Made by a program: the position numbers and the translations under genes
Shown: one piece after another, positions 1 through 7,648 of the stretch
Layout of the letters: the number at the start of each line of letters is the position of its first letter
Numbering within the stretch: the stretch's first letter is position 1
DNA from: Streptomyces thermolilacinus SPC6
GTDB taxonomy: Bacteria; Actinomycetota; Actinomycetes; Streptomycetales; Streptomycetaceae
Direction: 5' to 3'
DNA length: 64,000 nt
Assembly: GCF_000478605.2 (NCBI RefSeq)
Contig: NZ_ASHX02000001.1
Coordinates: 6,215,001 to 6,279,000, forward strand
The notes under the pieces: generated by a model
Seen by the model: the letters and a program-made list of their open reading frames with translations, nothing else
Database searches by the model: none
Told to the model about the DNA's origin: nothing

Positions 1-60
1 TCCGCCGCAGAGGCGAGGTGGACGCCGAGCCACCGGGTCGCTGAGCGCGGCGCCGCCGTC

Positions 61-1095
61 TCACGCGGCCGTGCCGGTGCCCCGGAAGACCGGCAGGGCC
101 CACAGCGGGGGAGCGGGCGGTGGGGGCGGGGGCCCGGCGGGCGGCGGCGGGAAGTCCAGGTGGTCCTCCGGCGGGCGGTCCGGTCCGCCCGTGCCCTCCC
201 GGTCCGGGCCCCCCGCGCGGCCCTTCGCCGCCCGCCGCAGCTCCGTCACGAACCCCATGCACGAGTCGAACCGGTGCTCCGGCGCCTTCGCCAGCGCCTT
301 CGCCAGCACCGCGTCCACCCCGGACGGCAGTCCCGCCCGTACGTCGCTCAACGGCGGCGGCGGGTCGTACTGGTGCGCCCACAGCAGCGCCATGTCGTCG
401 TCCCGGCGGAACGGCGGCGCCCCGGCCAGCGTCTCGTACACGACGCACCCCAGGCTGTACACGTCGCACCGCCCGTCCACGGGCCGCCCGGAGATCTGCT
501 CGGGCGCCACGTAGTCGAGGGTCCCCACGAACTGGCCGACGCTCGTGAAGCCCGTCAGCGACAGGGACTTCTTCGTCAGCCCGAAGTCCGTCAGGTACAC
601 ATGCTCGGGCCGGTCGCTGTCGGTGCCCTCGGCGACCAGGACGTTGCCCGGCTTCACGTCCCGGTGCACCAGTTCGTGGGCGTGCGCCGCGTCCAGCGCG
701 GAGGCGACCTGTACGGCGATCCGCACCGCCGTCGCGACGGGCAGCGGCCCGGTCCGGTCCAGCAGGGCCCGCAGGTCCTGGCCGGGCACGTACCGCATGG
801 CGATGTACAGCAGGCCGTCGGTCTCGCCCGCCTCGAAGACCGGCACGATGTTCGGGTGGTCGATCGCGGCCGCGACCCGCGACTCGTGCGCGAACCGCTT
901 GCGGAACGTGTCGTTGCGCGCCAGCTCCGGCGCCAGCAGCTTCAGCGCGACGGTGCGGCCGAGCCGCAGGTCCATCGCCCGGTACACGACCGCCATGCCG
1001 CCCCGGCCGATCTCGGCGTCGATCCGGTAGTGCGCCACCTGGCGGCCCACCAGACCAGACGGCCGCCCGGAGGGCAGCTCGACACCCGAGCCCAT
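61..1095 (-). CDS. Cytosolic Hanks-type Ser/Thr protein kinase
   Basis: A 344-residue protein kinase. It has the glycine-rich loop (GRGGMA), the catalytic lysine (ALK, about residue 52), HRDVKPGN with the catalytic Asp near 146, DFG, and the activation-segment GTLDYVAPEQ. After the kinase domain comes a charged linker and a proline-rich tail (runs of 4-6 Pro) instead of a membrane anchor and PASTA repeats, so it should be cytosolic. I chose the ATG at 1095 because it overlaps the upstream stop codon as TGATG, the hallmark of translational coupling; a GTG one codon earlier is also in frame. It is the last gene of a cassette with an EPTR-repeat protein and a double-FHA ABC exporter, which makes those two its likely substrates (inference, by analogy with mycobacterial PknF and Rv1747). 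Confidence 0.93.
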   Translation of the reverse strand: MGSGVELPSGRPSGLVGRQVAHYRIDAEIGRGGMAVVYRAMDLRLGRTVALKLLAPELARNDTFRKRFAHESRVAAAIDHPNIVPVFEAGETDGLLYIAMRYVPGQDLRALLDRTGPLPVATAVRIAVQVASALDAAHAHELVHRDVKPGNVLVAEGTDSDRPEHVYLTDFGLTKKSLSLTGFTSVGQFVGTLDYVAPEQISGRPVDGRCDVYSLGCVVYETLAGAPPFRRDDDMALLWAHQYDPPPPLSDVRAGLPSGVDAVLAKALAKAPEHRFDSCMGFVTELRRAAKGRAGGPDREGTGGPDRPPEDHLDFPPPPAGPPPPPPAPPLWALPVFRGTGTAA

Positions 1096-2267
1096 CACCC
1101 GTCACCCGCCCCGTCGCCGCCCCGGCGGGCGCGCCCCGCGGCGGGCAGGTCCGCCACCCGCGTCGGTTCGGCGGCGGACGGCCGCCCGGACGGGTGGCTG
1201 TCGTCGGGCCCGTCCGCTCCACGGCTGCCGGCGCCGTCATCGTCGTCCGGTACGGGCGCGGCGCCGCCGGGCTCCGCACGTGCCGGTCCGCCGGCGCCGG
1301 GGCGGACCACACGGGTGGGCTCCGCCCCCGGTGGCCGGGCGGGGCGGGCGGGCTCCGCATCCGGGGCCCGGGCGAGGCGGGTGGGCTCGTGCCCGGCGTC
1401 CGCGCGCGGCGGTACGGGGCCGCTGTCGGGGCCGCCCGGAGAGGCGTCGGGAGGGGCGTCGGGAGGGGCGTCGGGAGCCCGCGCCCCCTGCGCCGGGCCG
1501 GGGCCGGGAGCCTGGACCACGCGGGTGGGCTCGTAGCCGGCCGGGGACCGGCCGTGCGGGGGGCCGACGGGCGGTGCGGCGGGCCCTGCGGGCGGCGGCT
1601 CGTCCGCCCGTACCGGCACCACCCGTGTCGGCTCATGCCCGGCGGCGCCGCCCTGGGCGCCCGCCGCCGCGTCCCCGTCCCCCGCATCACCGGGCGGTGC
1701 CATGCGGGTCGCGCCCTGGGCAGGGGGCTCGGGCGGGGGCGGAGGCGGGGTCGCGGACGGGGTGGACGACGTGGCGTACTCGGCCAGCCGCGTGCCGTCG
1801 CAGTACAGCCAGCGCTCGTGCTCGGCGTCGTACAGCCACATCGCCTCGCCCTCGACGACGACGCCCAGCCGCAGCCCCGCGGTGCCACGCCGGAACCCCT
1901 CACCGTCCACGCGGCCCGCCGCCAGGTCCTCCGCCGCCCCCCGGTACCGGCCGAGCGACGCCTCCGCGCGGGCCAGCAGCGGGCGCGGGTCGGCGGCGCG
2001 CGCCATGTCGTGCGCGGCGGCGGGCGGGTCCTCCGGTACGGAGACCAGGAGCCGCCCGTCCACCCACGCCGACCAGCCGTTCGAGCACAGGACCCGCGCC
2101 CAGTCGCCCATCCGCTCCAGCAGCTGCACCGGCAGGAACGGGTCCAGCGGCACCGTCGGCCTGGCCGTGCCGGGCGTGTCCCACGCGGGCATGCCGTGCC
2201 GGGGGACGACATGACTGGGCCGGAAGTCGTCGAGGACCAGGTCGCCGGCCCGCACCGCAGAGCCCAT
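1095..2267 (-). CDS. SH3-like protein with five EPTR repeats in a disordered tail
   Basis: A 390-residue protein with two parts. The N-terminal ~165 residues look folded and contain an SH3b-like segment (about 40-75, with DWARV and GWSAWVDGRLLV), and a second segment near 140-160 rich in Trp and Tyr. The rest is Pro/Ala/Gly-rich and probably disordered. It contains five copies of EPTR followed by V or L, with threonines at 214, 248, 296, 318 and 369, and a degenerate GATR at 185-188. An acidic Thr-Arg motif repeated in a disordered tail between an FHA protein gene and a kinase gene suggests phospho-acceptor/FHA docking sites (inference). Seven bases separate it from the upstream ABC gene, and its stop overlaps the kinase start. 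I do not recognise a named family. Confidence 0.88.
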   Translation of the reverse strand: MGSAVRAGDLVLDDFRPSHVVPRHGMPAWDTPGTARPTVPLDPFLPVQLLERMGDWARVLCSNGWSAWVDGRLLVSVPEDPPAAAHDMARAADPRPLLARAEASLGRYRGAAEDLAAGRVDGEGFRRGTAGLRLGVVVEGEAMWLYDAEHERWLYCDGTRLAEYATSSTPSATPPPPPPEPPAQGATRMAPPGDAGDGDAAAGAQGGAAGHEPTRVVPVRADEPPPAGPAAPPVGPPHGRSPAGYEPTRVVQAPGPGPAQGARAPDAPPDAPPDASPGGPDSGPVPPRADAGHEPTRLARAPDAEPARPARPPGAEPTRVVRPGAGGPARAEPGGAAPVPDDDDGAGSRGADGPDDSHPSGRPSAAEPTRVADLPAAGRARRGGDGAGDG

Positions 2268-2274
2268 GGAGCGC

Positions 2275-4830
2275 CTACTTTCGCATGATCACCGGCTCGT
2301 GGCGGCGCAGCAGCCGCACCACCGCGAACCCGAGGACGACGGCGAGCGCCAGCAGCACGCCCATGTCGAGCAGCCACGTCGGCAGGTCGTGCGCGAACAG
2401 CGGGTCCTTCGACCGCTCGCCCGGCACCGTCGCGCCGAGGTCCACGGTCGAGGCCATCGCGGCGAACGCCCACCGGGACGGCACCAGCCACGCCAGCTGC
2501 TCCAGCACCGGCGTGCCCCGCACGGACAGCAGCGCCCCGCAGAACACCACCTGCACGATCGCGAGGAGCACCAGCAGCGGCATGGTGACCTCCTCCTTGC
2601 GCACCAGCGCCGACACGAACAGGCCCAGCATCATCGCCGTGAACGACAGCGCCGCCACCGACAGCGCCACCTCCACGAGCGGCGGCAGCAGCACGCCCTT
2701 GCCGTCCGGCACGTTCATCGGCACGCCGACCAGCGCGACCAGCGTCAGCACCACCGCCTGCACCACCGTGACCAGGCCGAGGACGACCACCTTCGACATC
2801 AGGTACGCCGACCTGGACAGGCCGACGGCCCGTTCCCTCCGGTAGATGGTCCGCTCCTTCACCAGCTCCCGCACCGCGTTCGCCGCGCCCGTCAGGACAC
2901 CGCCCACGCACAGGATGAGCAGCACGTTCAGCGTCGATTCGCCGCCGAGCCTGCCCTCCGACAGGGCCCGCGCCATCGCGCCCATCACGAACGGCAGCGC
3001 CACCATGATCGCCAGGAACGTCCGGTCGGCGCTCAGCGCGGCCGCGTACCGCCGCACGAGGGTCCGCAGCTGTGAGCCCCAGCTCTGCGCCTTCGGCGGC
3101 GGCGGGGGCGGCGCGGCGGCGGACGCGCCGGGCGCGGGCGCGGCGGGGCGCCGCATCGCGGCCTCGATGTACCGCTCATGGTGCTCCGAGTCCCGGAACC
3201 GGCCCGCCCAGTCCCGCTCCCGGTCGTTCTCGAACGCCTCGAACGCCTCCGGCCACTGCGCGCAGCCGAAGAAACCGAGCGCCTCGTCCGGCGGCCCGTA
3301 GTACGCGATCCGGCCGCCCGGCGCGAGGACCAGCAGCCGGTCGCACACGTCGAGGCTGAGCACGCTGTGGGTGACGACGATGACCGTGCGCCCGTCGTCG
3401 GCGAGCCCGCGAAGCATGTGCATCACCGACCGGTCCATGCCCGGGTCGAGGCCGGACGTCGGCTCGTCCAGGAACAGCAGCGACGGCTTCGTCAGCAGCT
3501 CCAGGGCGACGCTGACACGTTTGCGCTGGCCGCCCGACAGGCTGTGCACGGGCTGGTCGGCGCGCTGCTCCAGGCCCAGTTCCCGCATCACCTCGTCGAC
3601 GCGGGCCTGCCGCTCCGCCTTCCGCGTGTCCTCGGGGAAGCGCAGCTCGGCGGCGTACGTCAGGGCGCGGCGCACGGTCAGCTGGAGGTGCAGGATGTCG
3701 TCCTGCGGGACCAGCCCGATGCGCTGGCGCAGCTCGGCGTACTGCCGGTACAGGTCGCGCCCGTCGTACAGGACGGTGCCGTGGTCGGCGGGCCGCAGCC
3801 CGGTCAGGGCGTTCAGCAGCGTGGACTTGCCCGCGCCGCTCGGGCCGACCACGCCCAGGAGGGCCTTCTCGCCGACGGGGAACGTCACCCCGTCGAGCAG
3901 CGTCTTGCGCCCGCCGTCCACCCGGACGGCGAGTTCCTGCACGTCGAGGGAGATCTCGCCGGTGTCCGTGTACTCGACCAGACGGCCGCCGACGACGCAG
4001 TACGCCTGGTGGCCGATGCCGATGATGTCCTCGGGCGTCACCCGCGCCTCATCGACGGGGCGGCCGTTGAGGTAGGTGCCGTTGTGACTGCCGAGGTCAC
4101 GGATCGCGTACGTGCCGTCGGGGCGGGACGTCAGCTCCGCGTGGTGCCGGGAGACCACGAGGTCGTCCACCACCACGTCGTTGTCCGGGGCGCGGCCGAT
4201 GCGGACGGTCCGGGTCGGGAGGGGGCGTACGGAGGTGGGGCGCCGGAACGTGCCGGTGGAGCCGGGCAGCGACACGGACGAGGGCCGGGGCTCGGGCGGG
4301 GGCCCGGAGCCGGGAACGCCCGCGCCGGTGAGGGGTACGGCCCCGGGCGCGTCCCCGCCGGTGCCGCGGACGGCCTCGGGCGCGTCCGTACCGGTGTCGC
4401 GTACGTCCTCCGGTGCGTTCGTGCCGGTCTCCGGCACGTCCGCCTCCGCCACCGGCACGGCCCCGGCCGCACCCGGCTCGGCCGCCGGTACACCCGGCTC
4501 GGGCTCCGGTGCCGCCTCCGAGAGAAGCGCCTCCGGACCGTCGTCCGGGTGGCCGAAGCGCAGGACGGTACCGGCGCGCACGTCACGTTCGGTGACGCGC
4601 ACGCCGTCCGCGTACGTGCCGTTCGTACTGCCCTCGTCCCGGACCGTCCACCGGCCGTCCTCGTCGCGGAACACGGCGTGGTGCCACGAGACCCTGGTGT
4701 CCGCGAGCGCGATGTCACTCGCGGGGTCGCGTCCCACCCGGTAGACGTGGCTCGGACGCAGCACCGTGGAGTGCCCGTCGACATCGACGACCAGCTCGGG
4801 TGCGGTAGGCACGACGGGCCGCTCTCCCAT
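2275..4830 (-). CDS. ABC-2 type exporter with two FHA domains (Rv1747-like)
   Basis: An 851-residue half-transporter. FHA domain 1 spans about 25-85 (GR at 33-34, S48, H51, STNG 68-71) and FHA domain 2 about 205-270 (GR 212-213, SRHH 227-230, SHNG 248-251); both keep the phosphothreonine-binding residues. Between them is a Pro/Ala/Thr linker with three 11-residue tandem repeats at 134-166 (TGT..APE.VR). An ABCG-like ATPase follows: Walker A GPSGAGKST 329-337, signature LSGGQ 431-435, Walker B LLFLDE 451-456, switch His 488. An ABC-2 membrane domain of about six helices ends the protein. The architecture matches mycobacterial Rv1747, which is phosphorylated by the neighbouring kinase PknF. It is the first gene of the cassette; no good Shine-Dalgarno precedes the ATG. 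Exported substrate unknown. Confidence 0.95.
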   Translation of the reverse strand: MGERPVVPTAPELVVDVDGHSTVLRPSHVYRVGRDPASDIALADTRVSWHHAVFRDEDGRWTVRDEGSTNGTYADGVRVTERDVRAGTVLRFGHPDDGPEALLSEAAPEPEPGVPAAEPGAAGAVPVAEADVPETGTNAPEDVRDTGTDAPEAVRGTGGDAPGAVPLTGAGVPGSGPPPEPRPSSVSLPGSTGTFRRPTSVRPLPTRTVRIGRAPDNDVVVDDLVVSRHHAELTSRPDGTYAIRDLGSHNGTYLNGRPVDEARVTPEDIIGIGHQAYCVVGGRLVEYTDTGEISLDVQELAVRVDGGRKTLLDGVTFPVGEKALLGVVGPSGAGKSTLLNALTGLRPADHGTVLYDGRDLYRQYAELRQRIGLVPQDDILHLQLTVRRALTYAAELRFPEDTRKAERQARVDEVMRELGLEQRADQPVHSLSGGQRKRVSVALELLTKPSLLFLDEPTSGLDPGMDRSVMHMLRGLADDGRTVIVVTHSVLSLDVCDRLLVLAPGGRIAYYGPPDEALGFFGCAQWPEAFEAFENDRERDWAGRFRDSEHHERYIEAAMRRPAAPAPGASAAAPPPPPPKAQSWGSQLRTLVRRYAAALSADRTFLAIMVALPFVMGAMARALSEGRLGGESTLNVLLILCVGGVLTGAANAVRELVKERTIYRRERAVGLSRSAYLMSKVVVLGLVTVVQAVVLTLVALVGVPMNVPDGKGVLLPPLVEVALSVAALSFTAMMLGLFVSALVRKEEVTMPLLVLLAIVQVVFCGALLSVRGTPVLEQLAWLVPSRWAFAAMASTVDLGATVPGERSKDPLFAHDLPTWLLDMGVLLALAVVLGFAVVRLLRRHEPVIMRK

Positions 4831-4845
4831 GAGGGAATTTTATCT

Positions 4846-4858
4846 TTTCGTACCGAAA
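4846..4858. promoter_or_regulatory. AT-rich inverted repeat before the FHA-ABC gene
   Basis: TTTCG-TAC-CGAAA is a perfect 5-bp inverted repeat centred about 22 bases upstream of the FHA-ABC start. It sits in the most AT-rich stretch of the 111-base divergent gap shared with the SDR gene, so it is a plausible operator or part of a promoter. The binding protein is unknown. Confidence 0.35.
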
Positions 4859-4941
4859 TGCGCCTGATGCGCGGAGTGTGCTCCCGGAGGGGAGGGGAAC
4901 GTGGAAACCGATCCCACACACCCCCTCGACAGGAGGCGCTC

Positions 4942-5829
4942 ATGACGTCCGACCACGCACCCGAGAACCCCACGACCGCCCACCCGCGCCCCGAGTTCCC
5001 CGAGCAGGAGCAGCAGCACCCCGGCCGGACCGACGCGATGCGGCCCCGCCCGGACCACGGCGAGGAGTCGTACCGGGGCAGCGGCCTGCTGAGGGACCGG
5101 GCCGCGCTCGTCACGGGCGGCGACTCCGGGATCGGCCGCGCGGTCTGCCTGGCGTTCGCGCGCGAGGGCGCCGACGTGCTGTTCGCCCACCTCCCGGAGG
5201 AGGCCGAGGACGCCCGCGAGACCGCGCGCCTCGTGGAGGACGCGGGCCGCAAGGCGGTCGCCGTGCCGTGCGACATCCGCGAGGAGCGGGCGTGCCGGGA
5301 CCTGGTCGAACGGGCCGTCACCGAGTTCGGGCGGATCGATGTGCTGGTGAACAACGCCGCGTACCAGATGGCGCAGAGCGAGGGCATCGAGGCGATCACG
5401 ACCGAGCAGTTCGACCGGGTGATGAAGACCAACCTGTACGGGATGTTCTGGCTCACCCGGGCCGCGCTGCCGCACATCCCGGAGGGCGGCTGCGTCCTCA
5501 ACAGCACGTCCGTGCAGGCGTACAAGCCGAGCCCGCCGCTGCTCGACTACGCCATGACCAAGGGCGCCATCGTCACCTTCACCCAGGGCCTCGCCCAGCA
5601 GCTCGCCCCGCGCGGCATCCGCGTCAACGCCGTGGCGCCCGGGCCGGTGTGGACGCCGCTGATCCCGGCGACCATGCCGGAGACGGCCGAGTTCGGCAAG
5701 CAGGCGCCGCTCGGACGGCCCGCCCAGCCCGCCGAGATGGCCCCGGCGTACGTCTTCCTCGCCTCGGCCGCCGCGAGCTTCATCACCGGCGAGATCATGA
5801 ACGCCACCGGCGGCACCCCGCTGCCCTGA
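4942..5829 (+). CDS. SDR family oxidoreductase, general-stress type (YhdF/YdaD-like)
   Basis: A 295-residue NAD(P)-dependent short-chain dehydrogenase. It has the cofactor motif TGGDSGIG (58-65), NNAA (137-140) and the catalytic set S190, Y203, K207, followed by the usual PGPVWTPL segment. The ~45-residue N-terminal extension rich in Pro, Glu and Gln (PEFPEQEQQHPG) is typical of the general-stress subgroup related to Bacillus YhdF and YdaD. Substrate unknown. The ATG at 4942 is preceded by a strong AGGAGG at 4931-4936. The gene is divergent from the FHA-ABC cassette and convergent with the acetyltransferase. Confidence 0.92.
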   Translation: MTSDHAPENPTTAHPRPEFPEQEQQHPGRTDAMRPRPDHGEESYRGSGLLRDRAALVTGGDSGIGRAVCLAFAREGADVLFAHLPEEAEDARETARLVEDAGRKAVAVPCDIREERACRDLVERAVTEFGRIDVLVNNAAYQMAQSEGIEAITTEQFDRVMKTNLYGMFWLTRAALPHIPEGGCVLNSTSVQAYKPSPPLLDYAMTKGAIVTFTQGLAQQLAPRGIRVNAVAPGPVWTPLIPATMPETAEFGKQAPLGRPAQPAEMAPAYVFLASAAASFITGEIMNATGGTPLP

Positions 5830-5849
5830 CACCGCGCCCCGGCCCCGGC

Positions 5850-5877
5850 GGCGGTGCCCCGCCCGGGCGGCACCGCC
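5850..5877. terminator. Hairpin between convergent SDR and GNAT genes
   Basis: GGCGGTGCC (5850-5858) and GGCACCGCC (5869-5877) form a perfect 9-bp stem with a 10-base loop in the 64-base gap between the two convergent stop codons, so it could end transcription from both sides. There is no U-tract, which is common in Streptomyces. Confidence 0.6.
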
Positions 5878-5893
5878 CGGGCCCGTCAGCCCG

Positions 5894-6385
5894 TCACCCC
5901 AGGCGTGCCGCCCGGGCGGGGAGCGCCGCGACGACCTCGTCGCCCTCGGTGTCGGCCGTCCGGCGGAAACCCAGCGAGGAGTACAGGCGCTCCGCCGTGA
6001 CGTTGTCCGGATCGTAGGAGAGACGGATCTCCTCGCAGTCGTCCCGTTCCGCCAGCCACGCCAGGAGCGTGCGCACGGCGGCACGTCCGGTGCCCTTGCC
6101 CTGCTGGGGGCCGTCGATCAGCATGCCGCCGACCCAGTACGTCCCGTCCTCGTCGTCGCGGGCCCACATCACGTGCCCCACCACCGCGCCGTCGGCGCAC
6201 ACCGCCAGGGAGGTCCACACCTGCCCGCGCGCCGACAGCAGCAGGTAGCGCGCGGCCAGCGCCGGGGCGAAGCGCCGCTGGTCGTCCAGCGGCGCGACGT
6301 CCGCGACATCGCGCCAGTTGTCGTCGTCCATCTCGTGCAGCGCGACGCCGCGCCCCGCTCTGTCGGTCAGTCCGTGGTCGATCAC
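5894..6385 (-). CDS. GNAT family N-acetyltransferase
   Basis: A 163-residue acetyltransferase. The acetyl-CoA loop is visible as GPQQGKGTGRAA, and the C-terminal AERLYSSLGFRRT is the usual GNAT beta-bulge/helix. Overall it resembles the diamine/spermidine acetyltransferase group (BltD-like), but the acceptor cannot be read from the sequence. I place the start at the GTG at 6385: no ribosome binding site precedes it, but a TACCCT hexamer (6398-6393) ends 7 bases upstream, as expected for a leaderless transcript, which is common in Streptomyces. An ATG at 6451 would add 22 low-complexity residues. Confidence 0.8.
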   Translation of the reverse strand: MIDHGLTDRAGRGVALHEMDDDNWRDVADVAPLDDQRRFAPALAARYLLLSARGQVWTSLAVCADGAVVGHVMWARDDEDGTYWVGGMLIDGPQQGKGTGRAAVRTLLAWLAERDDCEEIRLSYDPDNVTAERLYSSLGFRRTADTEGDEVVAALPARAARLG

Positions 6386-6518
6386 GCCGGTCAGGGTACG
6401 GAGCCCCGGCCGTTCGGGCGAATGGTTTCCCTTGCCGCGGCTCCCCGGCATCGGCCCCTTGCGTGCCGGGCGCCGGTGTCCCGGCCCCGCGCGTGCCGGG
6501 CGGCGCCGGACAAGCAGC

Positions 6519-6554
6519 GGAGCCTCCGGGTGGGTCGCCCCGCCCGGAGGCTCC
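6519..6554 (-). terminator. Strong hairpin downstream of the YihY/BrkB gene
   Basis: A perfect 12-bp inverted repeat, GGAGCCTCCGGG (6519-6530) and CCCGGAGGCTCC (6543-6554), lies 24 bases after the stop of the minus-strand membrane protein gene. Confidence 0.75.
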
Positions 6555-6577
6555 GGTCATCCCGCCCGCGGCCCGGG

Positions 6578-7567
6578 TCATTCCGCCGTCCCCCGGCCGA
6601 GCCGCTTGCGCCGCCGGGAGACGCGGCCCCGCAGCACCGCCGGCCACTTCCGCATGTCGCGCGGCTCCACGTACGGCTCCTCCGTCGCCGGAAGGCCCGC
6701 CCGGATCGCCCGCTGCCGGGCCAGCTCCGCGTTCAGTTCGAGCCCCAGCAGCACCGCCAGGTTCGACAGCCACAGCCACACCAGGAACACCACGACACCG
6801 GCCAGCGTCCCGTACGTCTTGTTGTACGAGCCGAAGTTCGCCACGTACAGCGCGAACCCGCCCGAGGCCACCAGCCACAGCAGCACCGCCGCCACACTGC
6901 CCGGGCTCAGCCAGCGGAAGCCGAGTCCGCGCACGTTCGGCGCCCGCCAGTACAGCAGCGCCAGCATCAGCATCACCAGCAGCACCAGCACCGGCCACTT
7001 CGCGATGCCCCACACCGTCACGGCCTCGTCCCCGGCGCCGATCACCTCACCGGCCCGCCGCGCGAGCGGCCCCGTGAACACGACGATCACCGAGCTGGCC
7101 GCCAGCAGCACCATCAGCACCACCGTCAGCCCGACCCGCAGCGGCGTCAGCTTCCACACGGGCCGGCCCTCCGGCAGGTCGTACACGGCGTTCGCGGTCC
7201 TGATGAACGCCGCCACGTAACCGGACGCCGACCACAGGGCGGCCAGCAGACCGACCACGGCCATCAGTCCGCTCGCCGCGCCCGACCCCTGCAACTGCCG
7301 CACCGCGTCGCTCAGCAGGTCCCGGGCGGGGCCGGGCGCGAGCTGCCCCAGGCCGTCGAGCACCGAGCGGGTCGCCGAGTCGCCGACCACGCCGAGCAGC
7401 GCCACCATGACCAGGAGGGCCGGGAACACGGACAGCACTCCGTAGTACGTGAGCGCGGCCGCCCGGTCGGGGAGCTCGTCGTCGAGGGCCTCCTTCGCCG
7501 TGCGCCGCACCACCGTTCGCCAGGACCGCGCGGGCAGGTCCGCCGGTCCGTCGTCATGATTCGCCAT
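6578..7567 (-). CDS. YihY/BrkB family inner membrane protein
   Basis: A 329-residue integral membrane protein with about six predicted helices. It has the family signatures ALTYYGVLSVFPALLV near the N-terminus, LWSASGYVAAFIRTANAVYD in the middle and YGTLAGVVVFLVWLWLSNLAVLLG near the C-terminus, then a basic cytosolic tail. The family was once called ribonuclease BN and is now regarded as membrane proteins of unknown function. The ATG at 7567 follows an AGGGGTGG element. It is divergent from the aldehyde dehydrogenase with an 81-base gap. Confidence 0.92.
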   Translation of the reverse strand: MANHDDGPADLPARSWRTVVRRTAKEALDDELPDRAAALTYYGVLSVFPALLVMVALLGVVGDSATRSVLDGLGQLAPGPARDLLSDAVRQLQGSGAASGLMAVVGLLAALWSASGYVAAFIRTANAVYDLPEGRPVWKLTPLRVGLTVVLMVLLAASSVIVVFTGPLARRAGEVIGAGDEAVTVWGIAKWPVLVLLVMLMLALLYWRAPNVRGLGFRWLSPGSVAAVLLWLVASGGFALYVANFGSYNKTYGTLAGVVVFLVWLWLSNLAVLLGLELNAELARQRAIRAGLPATEEPYVEPRDMRKWPAVLRGRVSRRRKRLGRGTAE

Positions 7568-7648
7568 GCCACCCCTGGTTACCCGGTACGGGCATCCCAA
7601 CCAGGCCGGCGGCCCCGCGCCGCGCACGCTCCCCGAGGAGGACCGCCC

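Noticed and set aside
3178..4941. A long plus-strand open frame leading into the SDR gene
   Set aside because: It is antisense to the FHA-ABC gene, its protein is Arg/His/Gln-rich with no motif, and the SDR gene has its own strong ribosome binding site at 4931. High-GC genomes give such open shadows.
6173..7648. Open frame upstream of the aldehyde dehydrogenase
   Set aside because: It runs antisense through the YihY gene with Arg/Pro/His-rich nonsense; the ALDH homology begins at 7649 after GAGGAG.
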